Positions 1 through 9,254 of a DNA stretch of 64,000 bases are shown here, piece by piece. The stretch is from NCBI RefSeq assembly GCF_026342435.1, contig NZ_JAPEMT010000006.1:186001-250000 (forward strand), given 5' to 3'. A program made the position numbers and the translations under genes. The notes under the pieces are model-generated. The model did no database searches. It saw nothing but the letters and a program-made list of their open reading frames with translations, and was not told where the DNA came from. The stretch is from Streptomyces sp. NBC_00237. Its GTDB lineage: Bacteria; Actinomycetota; Actinomycetes; Streptomycetales; Streptomycetaceae. Within the stretch, counting starts at the first letter, position 1. Each line of letters starts with the position of its first letter.

Positions 1-337
1 TGGCCCCGATCCCGGCCGTGGCGCTGGACGGGTTGCGGGCGGCCAGAGGAGAGGCCGCCTGGTGAGCTTCGGCGATCTTCGTGGAGCTAACGGTCTTCGT
101 GGAGCCGTCACTGGTTTTCGTGGCGTCGGTGATCTTCGCGGAGTCGGCGGTCTTCACCCCGGACGGAGGCGGGAAGGCGCTGCGTGCCTCGTCCGACTGC
201 GGCTTGCGGTCCTCGGCCTCCGCGGTCGCCGCCTCCTCCCGGGGCCCCTTCTCGGGGCCCTTCCGGGGTCGGCCCTTGCCGCCGCCCTGCGCCTCCGCCA
301 CCACTCGCCTCGCTCCCGCTGCTCCAGGCTCCGACAT
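1..337 (-). CDS. Unrecognised hydrophilic protein, N-terminal part only
   Basis: Only the first 112 codons are in the window; the gene reads leftward off the edge. The start is taken as ATG at 337, and the frame stays open to base 1. The visible protein is polar and low in complexity: a basic Gly/Arg/Lys/Pro stretch around residues 15-40, an acidic Glu/Ala/Asp stretch around 40-60, then a Lys/Thr/Ser-rich stretch around 65-95. No catalytic motif, signal peptide or membrane segment is visible. Such a tail could be the disordered cytoplasmic front of a larger enzyme or membrane protein, but the window does not show which. That it is coding is supported by the open frame and by a composition less distorted than the other frames here. 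Confidence 0.55.
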   Translation of the reverse strand, partial: MSEPGAAGARRVVAEAQGGGKGRPRKGPEKGPREEAATAEAEDRKPQSDEARSAFPPPSGVKTADSAKITDATKTSDGSTKTVSSTKIAEAHQAASPLAARNPSSATAGIGA

Positions 338-469
338 TCCCGCCCGCCCAGTATGTCCACGACTACGGCATTACCGCCGCCCCGCCCGCCCCACCACCGT
401 CGTACGTTCACAGGGGCCCCTACCCCCACATCCGTACCGCCGCACCCCTCCGGCCCCGTACAAGCAAAC

Positions 470-505
470 GGGCGGCTCCCCACCTCGAAGAGGAGGGAAC
501 CGCCC
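470..505. terminator. Hairpin downstream of ppa
   Basis: GGGCGGcTCCC at 470-480 pairs with GGGAaCCGCCC at 495-505, giving a GC-rich stem with one mismatch and a 14-base loop. It lies about 35 bases past the ppa stop and before the start of the leftward gene at 337. There is no T tract, as is common in Streptomyces. Probable ppa terminator. Confidence 0.5.
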
Positions 506-539
506 GCCGCACGGGACCTGCTTAACGCATGCGCGCAGT

Positions 540-1034
540 TCAGTGCGCGCCGCCCTGCGCCTCAAGGCGCTTGTACGAAGCCTCGATCTCGGCCTCCGCC
601 TCGGTGCGACCGACCCAGTCGGCGCCCTCGACCGACTTGCCCGGCTCCAGGTCCTTGTAGACCTCGAAGAAGTGCTGGATCTCCAGGCGGTCGAACTCCG
701 ACACGTGGTGGATGTCGCGCAGGTGCTCCACGCGCGGGTCCGAAGCCGGGACGCACAGCAGCTTGTCGTCGCCGCCGGCCTCGTCCGTCATGCGGAACAT
801 GCCGATGGCGCGGCACTTGATGACGCAGCCCGGGAACGTGGGCTCGTCCAGGATGACCAGCGCGTCCAGCGGGTCACCGTCCTCGCCGAGGGTGTTCTCG
901 ACGAAGCCGTAGTCCGCGGGGTAGCTGGTCGAGGTGAAGAGTCGACGGTCCAGGCGGATCCGGCCGGTCTCGTGGTCCACCTCGTACTTGTTCCGCGAAC
1001 CCTTCGGAATCTCGATGGTGACGTCGAACTCCAC
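540..1034 (-). CDS. ppa: Inorganic pyrophosphatase
   Basis: Soluble family I inorganic pyrophosphatase, 164 aa, hydrolysing pyrophosphate to phosphate and so pulling biosynthetic reactions forward; cytoplasmic. The protein opens VEFDVTIEIPKGSRNKYEVD, a family I signature, and carries the substrate/metal residues in YPADYGFVENT and GDPLDALV (DPLD motif). I chose GTG at 1034 because GGAGGAG lies six bases ahead of it. An in-frame ATG at 1049 would place that Shine-Dalgarno sequence inside the gene. It is divergent from dacB across about 180 bases that must hold both promoters. Length and sequence are as usual for actinobacteria. Confidence 0.95.
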   Translation of the reverse strand: MEFDVTIEIPKGSRNKYEVDHETGRIRLDRRLFTSTSYPADYGFVENTLGEDGDPLDALVILDEPTFPGCVIKCRAIGMFRMTDEAGGDDKLLCVPASDPRVEHLRDIHHVSEFDRLEIQHFFEVYKDLEPGKSVEGADWVGRTEAEAEIEASYKRLEAQGGAH

Positions 1035-1214
1035 GGGTGGCTCCTCCATGATCAACACAGTTTCTGGGAAATCTGCGTCCCCCCGGAGGAAACCGACCCC
1101 CGGAGCCCCGGCCGAATGGGTCGGATGTGCCCCGCGGGGTGCCGTGCTCGCGCAAGACGCAGTGATTAAGTGTCCCTCACGCAGACGTGTGATCGCGAAA
1201 GGGGCTGGTCCGCA

Positions 1215-2630
1215 GTGCCCAAGCTCAAGACCTGGCAGCTCACGGCGGGCTCCGCCGTCGCCGGACTGGCACTTGCGGCCGGTGCCGTGGCCGTGGCGGG
1301 ACCCTGGGACTCCGGTCAGCGTAAGGCCGAGCGGGACCTGGCGGTCGCCCGGGACCGTACGGGTGGCGCACATCACGCATCCGGGCGCCGGGACCCGGCC
1401 GAACCGTCCCCCGCGCCGAGCGCCCGCGGCGTCCTCAGCGCACTCGGCGCACCCGCCACGACAGGTGACGGTTCCGAGCACCTCAAAGAGGTGCTCGCGC
1501 CGCTCCTCGACAGTGCCGCCCTCGGGTCCGTGCAGTCCGCCTCCGTCGTGGACGCCGTCACCGGCAAGCAGCTGTACGGGAGTGGGGAGCGCGAGGTGCT
1601 GACGCCCGCCTCCACGGTCAAGATCGCCACGGCGGTCGCGGCCCTGGCGGCGCTGGGCCCCGACCACCGCATCGCCACCACCGTCCTCGCCACCCCCGAC
1701 GGCAGGCGGATCGTCCTCAAGGGCGGCGGCGACCCCACCCTGGAGAAGGACGGACTGCGCACCCTCGCGGCCGACACTGCCCGCTTCCTGCGCGACAAGG
1801 GGGCGGGGCCCGTGGCGCTCGCGTACGACACGAGCCTGTACGCGGGACCCGACATCCACCCCATCGGCAAGGGCAACGAGAACGTCGCCCGGGTCACCTC
1901 CCTGATGGTGAACGAGGGGCGTACGGACGGTTCGCACAGCGGCACGGGGGACCGGACCCCCGACCCGGCGGGGGACGCGGCGCGCACCTTCGCGGCGGAG
2001 CTGCGCGCGGTGGGCGTCGAGGTGACGGGCGAGCCCGCGTCGGCCCAGGCCCCCGGCGGCGCCGAACCCGTCGCCAAGGCGCTCTCGGCCCCGCTGTCCG
2101 CCCTGGTCGAGCGGACCCTCACCAACAGCGACAACGACATCGCCGAGGCCCTCGCCCGGCAGACGGCGCTCGCGGCGGGCGAGGAGGTCAGCTTCGCGGG
2201 GGCGGGCAAGGCGGTGTACGACCGGCTCGCCAAGCTGGACCTTCCGGCGGAGGGCCTGCTGAACGGCGCCCACTTCGCGGACGGCAGCGGTCTCGACCGC
2301 TCGGACAAGGTGTCCGCGGCACTCCTGACGGGGCTGCTCGCGCGGGCGGCGGACCCGGCACACCCGGAGCTGCGCTCCGTACTCACGGGGCTGCCGGTGG
2401 CGGGCTTCAGCGGGACGCTGAGCACGCGGTACGGGGGAGACTCGGCGGGGCCGGGGCTGGTGCGCGCCAAGACCGGCACCCTGTCCGGGGTGAACACGCT
2501 GGCCGGGACGGCGGTCACCCGGGGCGGCCGGCTCGTCGCCTTCGCCTTCCTGGCGGGGAACACTCCTGATCGGGACCCGGCGCAGAAGGCCCTGGACGGC
2601 CTGGCCTCCGCCCTGATCTCCGGGGGCTGA
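1215..2630 (+). CDS. dacB: D-alanyl-D-alanine carboxypeptidase/endopeptidase (PBP4 family, S13)
   Basis: Class C low-molecular-weight penicillin-binding protein, 471 aa, which trims peptidoglycan stem peptides or cleaves cross-links outside the membrane. All three active-site motifs are present: SxxK as S133-T-V-K136, SxN as S305-D-N307 and KTG at 419-421. Residues 8-30 form a hydrophobic signal/anchor segment after a short basic start, followed by a His/Arg/Pro-rich linker to about residue 80. GTG at 1215 is preferred over GTG at 1170, because it follows a GAAAGGGG sequence and gives a normal signal peptide. It is divergent from ppa. Confidence 0.9.
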   Translation: MPKLKTWQLTAGSAVAGLALAAGAVAVAGPWDSGQRKAERDLAVARDRTGGAHHASGRRDPAEPSPAPSARGVLSALGAPATTGDGSEHLKEVLAPLLDSAALGSVQSASVVDAVTGKQLYGSGEREVLTPASTVKIATAVAALAALGPDHRIATTVLATPDGRRIVLKGGGDPTLEKDGLRTLAADTARFLRDKGAGPVALAYDTSLYAGPDIHPIGKGNENVARVTSLMVNEGRTDGSHSGTGDRTPDPAGDAARTFAAELRAVGVEVTGEPASAQAPGGAEPVAKALSAPLSALVERTLTNSDNDIAEALARQTALAAGEEVSFAGAGKAVYDRLAKLDLPAEGLLNGAHFADGSGLDRSDKVSAALLTGLLARAADPAHPELRSVLTGLPVAGFSGTLSTRYGGDSAGPGLVRAKTGTLSGVNTLAGTAVTRGGRLVAFAFLAGNTPDRDPAQKALDGLASALISGG

Positions 2631-2730
2631 TCGGCGAACACCGGGCGCCCTCGCCCGGACGCTCTGCCTCCACTTCGATGGGGCCGCCGATCAACTCCCC
2701 CTGCCCCACTCGACAACGTACGGTTGACGT

Positions 2731-3870
2731 ATGACGAGCCTCGGTGGTGCAGCCTCATCAGGGATGGTCGACTGGAAGCTCGCGGTGGCGACCGCGACCC
2801 GACTCGTACGGCCGGGCCCGGACATCAGCCGGGAGGAGGCCCGCGCGGTCGTCGCGGAGCTCCGCCGGCACGCCAAGGCGTCCGAGGAGCACGTCCGCGC
2901 GTTCACCCGGATGATCCCGGAGGGGGCCGAGCCCGAGGACACCCCCGTCCTCGTCGTGGACCGAACCGGCTGGGTGAAGGCCAACGTCGCGGGCTTCAGG
3001 GAGCTGCTCAAGCCGCTCCTGAAGAAGATGGAGGAGCGGCGCGGGTCGACCCCGGGCGGTGCCGTCCTCGGTGCGGTCGGCGGCAAGGTGACCGGCGTCG
3101 AGGTCGGGATGCTGCTGTCGTTCCTCTCGTCGCGGGTGCTCGGACAGTACGAGACCTTCGCCCCGGCCACCCGGGACCTGCCCTCCGGTGAGAACGGCGG
3201 AGGGCGGCTCCTGCTCGTCGCGCCGAACATCGTCCACGTGGAGCGGGAACTCGAAGTCGACCCGCACGACTTCCGGCTCTGGGTGTGCCTGCACGAGGAG
3301 ACGCACCGGACGCAGTTCACCGCCGTCCCCTGGCTGCGCGACCACCTGGAGGGCGAGATCCAGGCATTCCTGAGCGAGACCGACGTCGACCCGATGACGC
3401 TGCTCGAGCGCGTCAGGGAGGCCGTGCAGTCCTTCGCCGGGAGCCGCCCCGAAGGCGAGGAGGACGAAGGCGGACGCAGCCTCGTCGAGCTGGTGCAGAG
3501 CCCGGCGCAGCGCGAGATCCTCGGCAGGCTGACCGCCGTGATGTCACTGCTCGAAGGGCATGCGGACTACGTCATGGACGGGGTGGGGCCGCAGGTCGTG
3601 CCGTCCGTCGCGGAGATCCGGGAGAAGTTCCAGCAGCGCCGGGCGAAGGGCGCAAGCCGCCTCGACCTCGCCCTGCGCAGGCTGCTCGGTCTCGACGCCA
3701 AGCTGCGTCAGTACAAGGACGGCGAAAGGTTTGTGCGCGCGGTCGTGGAAGAGGTCGGGATGGACGGCTTCAACCGGATCTGGACCTCTCCGAACACACT
3801 CCCGACCAAGGCGGAGATCGCCAAACCGGCGGACTGGGTCGCGAGGGTGCACCGTAAGGGAGAAGCGTGA
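2731..3870 (+). CDS. Zinc-metalloprotease-like protein, F420-biosynthesis-associated family (DUF2342)
   Basis: 379 aa protein of the actinobacterial DUF2342 family, often labelled coenzyme F420 biosynthesis-associated or putative hydrolase; its true substrate is unknown. A zinc-site HExxH is visible at 188-192 in CLHEETHRTQF, with further conserved acidic residues downstream (EGHADYVMDG). No signal peptide is seen, so it is probably cytoplasmic. ATG at 2731 is supported by TACGGT at 2719-2724, six bases before the start, the usual -10 spacing for leaderless Streptomyces mRNAs; no Shine-Dalgarno sequence is present. It lies between dacB and tilS on the same strand. Confidence 0.8.
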   Translation: MTSLGGAASSGMVDWKLAVATATRLVRPGPDISREEARAVVAELRRHAKASEEHVRAFTRMIPEGAEPEDTPVLVVDRTGWVKANVAGFRELLKPLLKKMEERRGSTPGGAVLGAVGGKVTGVEVGMLLSFLSSRVLGQYETFAPATRDLPSGENGGGRLLLVAPNIVHVERELEVDPHDFRLWVCLHEETHRTQFTAVPWLRDHLEGEIQAFLSETDVDPMTLLERVREAVQSFAGSRPEGEEDEGGRSLVELVQSPAQREILGRLTAVMSLLEGHADYVMDGVGPQVVPSVAEIREKFQQRRAKGASRLDLALRRLLGLDAKLRQYKDGERFVRAVVEEVGMDGFNRIWTSPNTLPTKAEIAKPADWVARVHRKGEA

Positions 3871-3978
3871 AACCGGTGCGTGCGACGGCAGGAACGGTAA
3901 GGGAAACGCCCCCTAAATCACCCATCTGAGGGACCGTAAGCGCTGGGTAGGCGTGCAATGCTCGGGTAACCGCTCGTT

Positions 3979-4010
3979 TCTGTCACCATCTACGCACTCT
4001 CAGTGACAGA
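3979..4010. promoter_or_regulatory. Inverted repeat upstream of tilS
   Basis: TCTGTCAC at 3979-3986 is repeated as its complement GTGACAGA at 4003-4010, separated by 16 bases, in the 187-base gap before tilS. It could be an operator or an mRNA stem in the leader. Nothing in the sequence says which. Confidence 0.35.
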
Positions 4011-4057
4011 GGCGTCCTCCTCCCGAGGCACCCCAACTCCACCGAAGGGCACCGGAC

Positions 4058-5077
4058 ATGGGTCCCCATCCTGCGGTCGCGGCGATACGCCTGGCGGTCC
4101 GCCGCGTACTCCACGACGTCATGAACGACCACCGTGCACATCAAGACCCGCGCGAGTCGGCCGCCCCGCCGCTCGTGCTCGTCGCCTGCTCCGGCGGCGC
4201 CGACTCCATGGCACTCGCCTCCGCACTCGCCTTCGAGGCGCCCAAGCTGGGCGTCCGCGCGGGCGGCGTCACCGTCGACCACAACCTCCAGGCGGGCTCC
4301 GGCACCCGGGCCGCCGAGGTGGTCGCCCGGATGACCGTCCTCGGCCTCACCCCCGCCGAGGCCGTCTCGGTGACCGTCGGCCGGGCGGGAGGCCCGGAGG
4401 CCGCCGCCAGGGACGCCCGCTACGCCGCCCTCGACGGCGCCGCCCAGCGGCACGGAGCCGCGGCGGTCCTCCTCGGGCACACCCGCGACGACCAGGCCGA
4501 GACCGTCCTCCTCGGCCTCGCCCGCGGTTCGGGCACCCGGTCCCTGTCCGGAATGGCGGCCGTCTCGGGGGCGGCCGGGCGCTACCGCCGACCCTTCCTC
4601 CAGCTCGACCGGCAGACCGCCCGCAAGGCATGCATGGTCCAGTCCCTGCCCGTCTGGGACGACCCGCACAACGCCGACCCCGCCTACACCCGCTCCCGGC
4701 TGCGCCAGGAAGGGCTGCCCGCCCTGGAGAAGGCGCTCGGCAAGGGCGTCGTCGAGGCCCTCGCCCGTACGGCGCAGCTGTCCCGCGACGACGCGGACGC
4801 ACTCGACCACTGGGCCGCCGAGGCGGACCGTTCCGTCCGGGACGACACCGGGCGGCTGGAGTGCGCCAAGCTCTACGCGCTGCCGCCCGCGGTGCGCCGC
4901 AGGGTGCTCCGTAAAGCCGTCATCGAGGTGGGCTCGCCCGCCGGATCACTCTTCGCCCGGCACATCGAGGAGGTGGACCGGCTGATCACCGGATGGCGGG
5001 GGCAGGGGGTCATCAACCTCCCCGGCCGGGTGGAGGCTCAGCGGCAGGGTGGCAGACTGGTCATTCGGCAGGGCTGA
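4058..5077 (+). CDS. tilS: tRNA(Ile)-lysidine synthetase
   Basis: 339 aa ATP-dependent ligase that joins lysine to C34 of the CAU-anticodon tRNA-Ile, so that it reads AUA. The PP-loop SGGADS is at 45-50, followed by VTVDHNLQ and by GHTRDDQAETVL, the usual N-type ATP pyrophosphatase motifs. The C-terminal part is the shorter actinobacterial type with a TilS substrate-binding region. It is followed 29 bases later by hpt, and the tilS-hpt-ftsH order is widely conserved in Gram-positive bacteria. No clear Shine-Dalgarno sequence, so the exact start is less certain than the identity. Confidence 0.93.
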   Translation: MGPHPAVAAIRLAVRRVLHDVMNDHRAHQDPRESAAPPLVLVACSGGADSMALASALAFEAPKLGVRAGGVTVDHNLQAGSGTRAAEVVARMTVLGLTPAEAVSVTVGRAGGPEAAARDARYAALDGAAQRHGAAAVLLGHTRDDQAETVLLGLARGSGTRSLSGMAAVSGAAGRYRRPFLQLDRQTARKACMVQSLPVWDDPHNADPAYTRSRLRQEGLPALEKALGKGVVEALARTAQLSRDDADALDHWAAEADRSVRDDTGRLECAKLYALPPAVRRRVLRKAVIEVGSPAGSLFARHIEEVDRLITGWRGQGVINLPGRVEAQRQGGRLVIRQG

Positions 5078-5106
5078 TTCGGCAGGGCCGAAGTTCTACG
5101 AAAGTG

Positions 5107-5667
5107 ATGCGGGTGGACGCGAACGACATGGGCACCGACCTCAAGTCGGTGCTCATCACCAAGGAAGAGATCGACGCGAAGCTGGCCGAGCTGGCCGCCG
5201 AGGTCGACGCGGAGTACGCGGGCAAGGACCTGCTCATCGTCGGGGTGCTGAAGGGCGCCGTGATGGTGATGGCGGACCTGGCGCGTGCGCTGTCCACCCC
5301 GCTGACCATGGACTGGATGGCGGTGTCGTCGTACGGCGCGGGCACCCAGTCCTCCGGCGTGGTCCGGATCCTCAAGGACCTGGACACCGACATCAAGGGC
5401 AAGCACGTCCTGATCGTCGAGGACATCATCGACTCCGGCCTGACGCTGTCGTGGCTGCTGTCGAACCTCGGCTCGCGCGAGCCGGCCTCCCTGAACGTGT
5501 GCACGCTGCTGCGCAAGCCGGAGGCCGCGAAGGTCGCCATCGACGTGAAGTGGGTCGGTTTCGACATTCCGAATGAGTTTGTCGTCGGATACGGCCTGGA
5601 TTACGCCGAGAAGTACCGCAATCTCCCCTTCGTCGGGACTCTCGCGCCCCACGTCTACGGGGGCTGA
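5107..5667 (+). CDS. hpt: Hypoxanthine phosphoribosyltransferase
   Basis: 186 aa purine-salvage enzyme converting hypoxanthine (and guanine) with PRPP into IMP/GMP. The PRPP-binding motif EDIIDSGLT is at 105-113, with the flexible-loop region VSSYGAGTQSSG near 73-84 and the purine-contact segment KWVGFDIPNEFVVGYGLDY near the C-terminus. ATG at 5107 is preferred; an overlapping GTG at 5104 and a later ATG (residue 8) are possible. It is in the tilS-hpt-ftsH block. Confidence 0.94.
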   Translation: MRVDANDMGTDLKSVLITKEEIDAKLAELAAEVDAEYAGKDLLIVGVLKGAVMVMADLARALSTPLTMDWMAVSSYGAGTQSSGVVRILKDLDTDIKGKHVLIVEDIIDSGLTLSWLLSNLGSREPASLNVCTLLRKPEAAKVAIDVKWVGFDIPNEFVVGYGLDYAEKYRNLPFVGTLAPHVYGG

Positions 5668-5887
5668 GACCCGGGTACACCCCGGGCGAACGGGCCCCTG
5701 GGACACCTCAGGGCCATATTGGGGAACCCTCGCGCAATTCCCGCCGTTGGAGCAGGGGAAGGCAGGTTTGTCAGCCGTCCCCTGCGGTCGCGGGTGACAA
5801 TGCTGGGGTACCGTCCGAAGAACAGTCTTTTATTCAGCGGCATTTACCTACGGGCAGGAGGGACGGGGCGCAGTTCGCCCCGTATGG

Positions 5888-7921
5888 ATGGACGTGAAGC
5901 GATACTTCCGTGGGCCGGTCATGTGGATCGTGCTGGCCGTCCTCGCCGTGGTCGTGCTGATGCAGGTCGTCGGCTCGTCTGGCGGCTACAAGACGGTCGA
6001 CACCGGCAAGGTCATCCAGGCGATCGACAAGGACCAGGCCCGTCAGGTCAAACTGACCACTGGTGACGAACAGATCATCAAGCTGGAGCTGAAGGGCGAC
6101 CTCAAGGTCGACGACAGCTCCAAGATCCAGGCGAGCTACATCGGGGACCAGGGCTCCAAGCTCACCGCGAAGCTCGACCAGAAGTACGAGAACGGCAAGC
6201 TCGAAAAGGGCTACACCGTCACCCCGACCAAGCAGAACGCCTTCGTCGGGATCCTGCTCTCCCTCCTGCCCTTCGTCCTGATCGTCGTCGTCTTCCTGTT
6301 CCTGATGAATCAGATGCAGGGCGGCGGCTCCCGGGTCATGCAGTTCGGGAAGTCCAAGGCGAAGCTCATCACCAAGGACACCCCGAAGACGACCTTCGCC
6401 GATGTGGCCGGGTCCGACGAGGCGGTCGAGGAACTCCACGAGATCAAGGAGTTCCTGCAGGAGCCGGCGAAGTTCCAGGCGGTCGGCGCCAAGATCCCCA
6501 AGGGTGTGCTGCTCTACGGCCCGCCCGGCACCGGCAAGACGCTCCTCGCGCGTGCTGTCGCGGGTGAGGCGGGCGTGCCCTTCTACTCCATCTCGGGCTC
6601 CGACTTCGTCGAGATGTTCGTGGGTGTCGGCGCCTCGCGTGTCCGTGACCTCTTCGAGCAGGCCAAGGCGAACGCCCCGGCGATCGTCTTCGTCGACGAG
6701 ATCGACGCGGTGGGTCGCCACCGCGGTGCGGGCATGGGCGGCGGTCACGACGAGCGCGAGCAGACGCTCAACCAGCTGCTCGTCGAGATGGACGGCTTCG
6801 ACGTGAAGGGCGGCGTCATCCTGATCGCCGCCACGAACCGCCCCGACATCCTCGACCCGGCGCTGCTGCGCCCGGGCCGCTTCGACCGGCAGATCGCGGT
6901 CGACCGGCCGGACATGCAGGGCCGTCTGGAGATCCTCAAGGTTCACCAGAAGGGCAAGCCGGTCGCCCCGGACGTCGACCTGGGCGCAGTCGCCCGTCGT
7001 ACGCCGGGCTTCACCGGTGCGGACCTGTCGAACGTGCTGAACGAGGCCGCGCTGCTCACCGCGCGCAGCAACATGAAGCTGATCGACAACCACATGCTCG
7101 ACGAGGCGATCGACCGTGTCGTGGCGGGCCCGCAGAAGCGGACCCGGATCATGTCCGACAAGGAAAAGAAGATCACCGCGTACCACGAGGGCGGCCACGC
7201 CCTGGTCGCGGCGGCTCTCCCGAACTCGGACCCGGTCCACAAGATCACGATCCTGTCGCGCGGCCGGGCCCTGGGTTACACCATGGTGCTCCCGGACGAG
7301 GACAAGTACTCCACCACCCGCAACGAGATGCTCGACCAGCTGGGTTACATGCTGGGCGGGCGTGCGGCGGAGGAGCTCGTCTTCCACGACCCGACGACGG
7401 GCGCTGCGAACGACATCGAGAAGGCCACCAGTACGGCCCGCGCGATGGTCACGCAGTACGGCATGACCGAGCGCCTCGGCGCGATCAAGTTCGGCGGCGA
7501 CAACACCGAGCCCTTCCTGGGCCGGGACATGACGCACCAGCGCGACTACTCGGAAGAGGTCGCCGCGCTCGTCGACGAAGAGGTCAAGAAGCTCATCGAG
7601 ACCGCGCACAACGAGGCGTGGGAGATCCTGGTCGAGAACCGCGACGTCCTCGACAACCTCGTTCTGGCCCTCCTGGAGAAGGAGACGCTGAACAAGGAGC
7701 AGATCGCCGAGATCTTCCAGCCGATCGTGAAGCGCCCGGCCCGCCCCGCGTGGACCGGTTCGTCCCGCCGGACGCCCTCGACGCGTCCGCCGGTGCTCTC
7801 GCCCAAGGAACTGGCCCTCACCAACGGTGCGGCCAACGGCACGACGCCCGCGATCACCTCGGTGGTCAAGGACGCCGCGCAGGGCGAGGCGGTCCCGGAG
7901 GAGCGCCCGGAGAACAGCTAG
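5888..7921 (+). CDS. ftsH: ATP-dependent zinc metalloprotease FtsH
   Basis: 677 aa membrane-bound AAA+ protease that extracts and degrades membrane proteins and some soluble regulators. Membrane segments lie at about 12-28 and 119-140, flanking a small extracytoplasmic domain. Walker A GPPGTGKT is at 211-218, Walker B is FVDEID, and the arginine-finger region LLRPGRFDR follows. The zinc site HEGGH is at 433-437, with the third ligand in the downstream ENDIEKA-type segment (GAANDIEKA). The C-terminal 60 residues are polar and variable. It is preceded by about 220 bases of leader/promoter DNA and followed by a perfect hairpin. Confidence 0.97.
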   Translation: MDVKRYFRGPVMWIVLAVLAVVVLMQVVGSSGGYKTVDTGKVIQAIDKDQARQVKLTTGDEQIIKLELKGDLKVDDSSKIQASYIGDQGSKLTAKLDQKYENGKLEKGYTVTPTKQNAFVGILLSLLPFVLIVVVFLFLMNQMQGGGSRVMQFGKSKAKLITKDTPKTTFADVAGSDEAVEELHEIKEFLQEPAKFQAVGAKIPKGVLLYGPPGTGKTLLARAVAGEAGVPFYSISGSDFVEMFVGVGASRVRDLFEQAKANAPAIVFVDEIDAVGRHRGAGMGGGHDEREQTLNQLLVEMDGFDVKGGVILIAATNRPDILDPALLRPGRFDRQIAVDRPDMQGRLEILKVHQKGKPVAPDVDLGAVARRTPGFTGADLSNVLNEAALLTARSNMKLIDNHMLDEAIDRVVAGPQKRTRIMSDKEKKITAYHEGGHALVAAALPNSDPVHKITILSRGRALGYTMVLPDEDKYSTTRNEMLDQLGYMLGGRAAEELVFHDPTTGAANDIEKATSTARAMVTQYGMTERLGAIKFGGDNTEPFLGRDMTHQRDYSEEVAALVDEEVKKLIETAHNEAWEILVENRDVLDNLVLALLEKETLNKEQIAEIFQPIVKRPARPAWTGSSRRTPSTRPPVLSPKELALTNGAANGTTPAITSVVKDAAQGEAVPEERPENS

Positions 7922-7959
7922 TCCCATGAGTGCCCGGGGTCACACCCGGTCCGGAATGG

Positions 7960-7999
7960 ATGCCGCGACCCCCAGGTTTTAGCCTGGGGGTCGCGGCAT
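7960..7999. terminator. Perfect 17-bp hairpin between ftsH and folE
   Basis: Bases 7960-7976 (ATGCCGCGACCCCCAGG) pair completely with 7983-7999 around the six-base loop TTTTAG. This is the strongest stem in the area and should end ftsH transcription. folE starts 42 bases later, so its own promoter must overlap or follow the hairpin, unless readthrough supplies folE. Confidence 0.8.
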
Positions 8000-8041
8000 T
8001 TCCGTATGCATGCGCAGGTGAACCACAGGAACGAGGCACTG

Positions 8042-8647
8042 ATGACCGACCCGGTGACGCTGGACGGCGAGGCCACTGTCGGCGAGTTCGACGAGAAGCG
8101 GGCCGAGAACGCGGTGCGCGAGCTCCTCTTCGCCGTGGGGGAGGACCCGGACCGCGAGGGCCTGCGGGCGACCCCGGGCCGGGTGGCACGGGCGTACAAG
8201 GAGATATACGCGGGCCTGTGGCAGAAGCCCGAGGACGTCCTGACGACGACCTTCGACCTGGGCCACGACGAGATGGTCCTGGTCAAGGACATCGAGGTCA
8301 TGTCGACCTGCGAACACCACCTGGTGCCGTTCCACGGCGTCGCGCACGTCGGCTACATCCCGTCGAGCGACGGCAAGATCACCGGTCTGTCGAAGCTGGC
8401 CCGGCTGGTGGACGTCTTCGCGCGCCGCCCGCAGGTGCAGGAGCGGCTGACCACGCAGGTCGCGGACTCGCTGATGGAGATCCTGGAGCCTCGCGGCGTG
8501 ATCGTCGTCGTGGAGTGCGAGCACATGTGCATGACGATGCGCGGGGTCCGCAAGCCGGGCGCGAAGACCATCACCTCGGCGGTCCGCGGCCAGCTCCGCG
8601 ACCCGGCCACGCGGGCCGAGGCGATGAGCCTGATCATCGCCCGCTGA
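8042..8647 (+). CDS. folE: GTP cyclohydrolase I
   Basis: 201 aa enzyme opening the GTP ring to 7,8-dihydroneopterin triphosphate, the first step of folate synthesis. The zinc ligands are visible in STCEHHLVPF (C90, H93) and in CEHMCMTMRG (C163); the GTP-site residues lie in GYIPS and in SKLARLVDVFARRPQVQERLT. ATG at 8042 follows AGGAACGAGG at good distance; an ATG at 8006 would lack this. The other folate genes lie immediately downstream on the opposite strand, convergent with folE. Confidence 0.96.
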   Translation: MTDPVTLDGEATVGEFDEKRAENAVRELLFAVGEDPDREGLRATPGRVARAYKEIYAGLWQKPEDVLTTTFDLGHDEMVLVKDIEVMSTCEHHLVPFHGVAHVGYIPSSDGKITGLSKLARLVDVFARRPQVQERLTTQVADSLMEILEPRGVIVVVECEHMCMTMRGVRKPGAKTITSAVRGQLRDPATRAEAMSLIIAR

Positions 8648-8683
8648 GGCGTCTGCCGGCTCGTCCGGTCGTACGAGTGGGGC

Positions 8684-9169
8684 TCAGGCGGCGTCGGCCG
8701 CCGGGGCCCCCTCGTCGTCCTCGGGGAGGCGCAGGACGCGCTCCAGGAAGAAGGCCGCGGCGACCACCGCCGCACCCGCCAGGACCGCCAGGCCCGCGTA
8801 CAGGGCCTGGTCGCGGCGGGCCGGGAGGTCGAGGGCCTCGGTGAGCAGATGGACGCCCACGCCGCCGTACAGACCGGCGACGAGGGCGGCGACCAGGGCG
8901 CTCGCCTGGCCGAAGACGACGGCGCGGGCCGCCAGCATCGGGTCGACGCCCTTCGCGCCCGGCCTGCGCTCGCGCTGGGCGCGGAGCCGGGAGCGCAGGG
9001 CGATGGCCGTCGCCAGCAGGACCGCGGCGATCAGGGCCAGCACGATCGGCGCGGCGACCGGCACGCCGGGCAGCGTGTCGATCGAGGCCCACAGCCGGGC
9101 GCCCGCCCAGGACACCACGGAGGCCCCGGCGAACAGGCCGATCAGTACTCCGAGCCGTAGTTGCTTCAC
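8684..9169 (-). CDS. Four-helix membrane protein, DUF3180
   Basis: 161 aa integral membrane protein of the actinobacterial DUF3180 family, function unknown. Four hydrophobic segments are apparent (about residues 6-26, 37-58, 84-105 and 122-143), separated by a basic cytoplasmic loop (RSRLRAQRERRP). GTG at 9169 follows GGAG five bases upstream. It is the last gene of the folP-NTF2-folB-folK group, 85 bases after folK, a position I know it to hold in other actinobacteria. The context gives no mechanistic link to folate. It converges on folE with 36 bases between stops. Confidence 0.85.
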   Translation of the reverse strand: MKQLRLGVLIGLFAGASVVSWAGARLWASIDTLPGVPVAAPIVLALIAAVLLATAIALRSRLRAQRERRPGAKGVDPMLAARAVVFGQASALVAALVAGLYGGVGVHLLTEALDLPARRDQALYAGLAVLAGAAVVAAAFFLERVLRLPEDDEGAPAADAA

Positions 9170-9254
9170 GAAGCTCCGCTTTCCGTCATCTCGTCACACG
9201 TGTGCGCACGACCACGCGCGCCCGTACGGCACCAGTGTCGTACGAGGACAACGT

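Noticed and set aside
540..2363. A 607-residue frame on the minus strand through ppa and across dacB
   Set aside because: Only the part after GTG 1034 is real (Ppa). The rest is the opposite strand of dacB and of the divergent promoter gap, with arginine/glycine-rich nonsense composition.
8006..8041. An earlier ATG for folE at 8006
   Set aside because: It lacks a ribosome site, starts just after the hairpin, and adds residues not seen in FolE; ATG 8042 has AGGAACGAGG at proper spacing.
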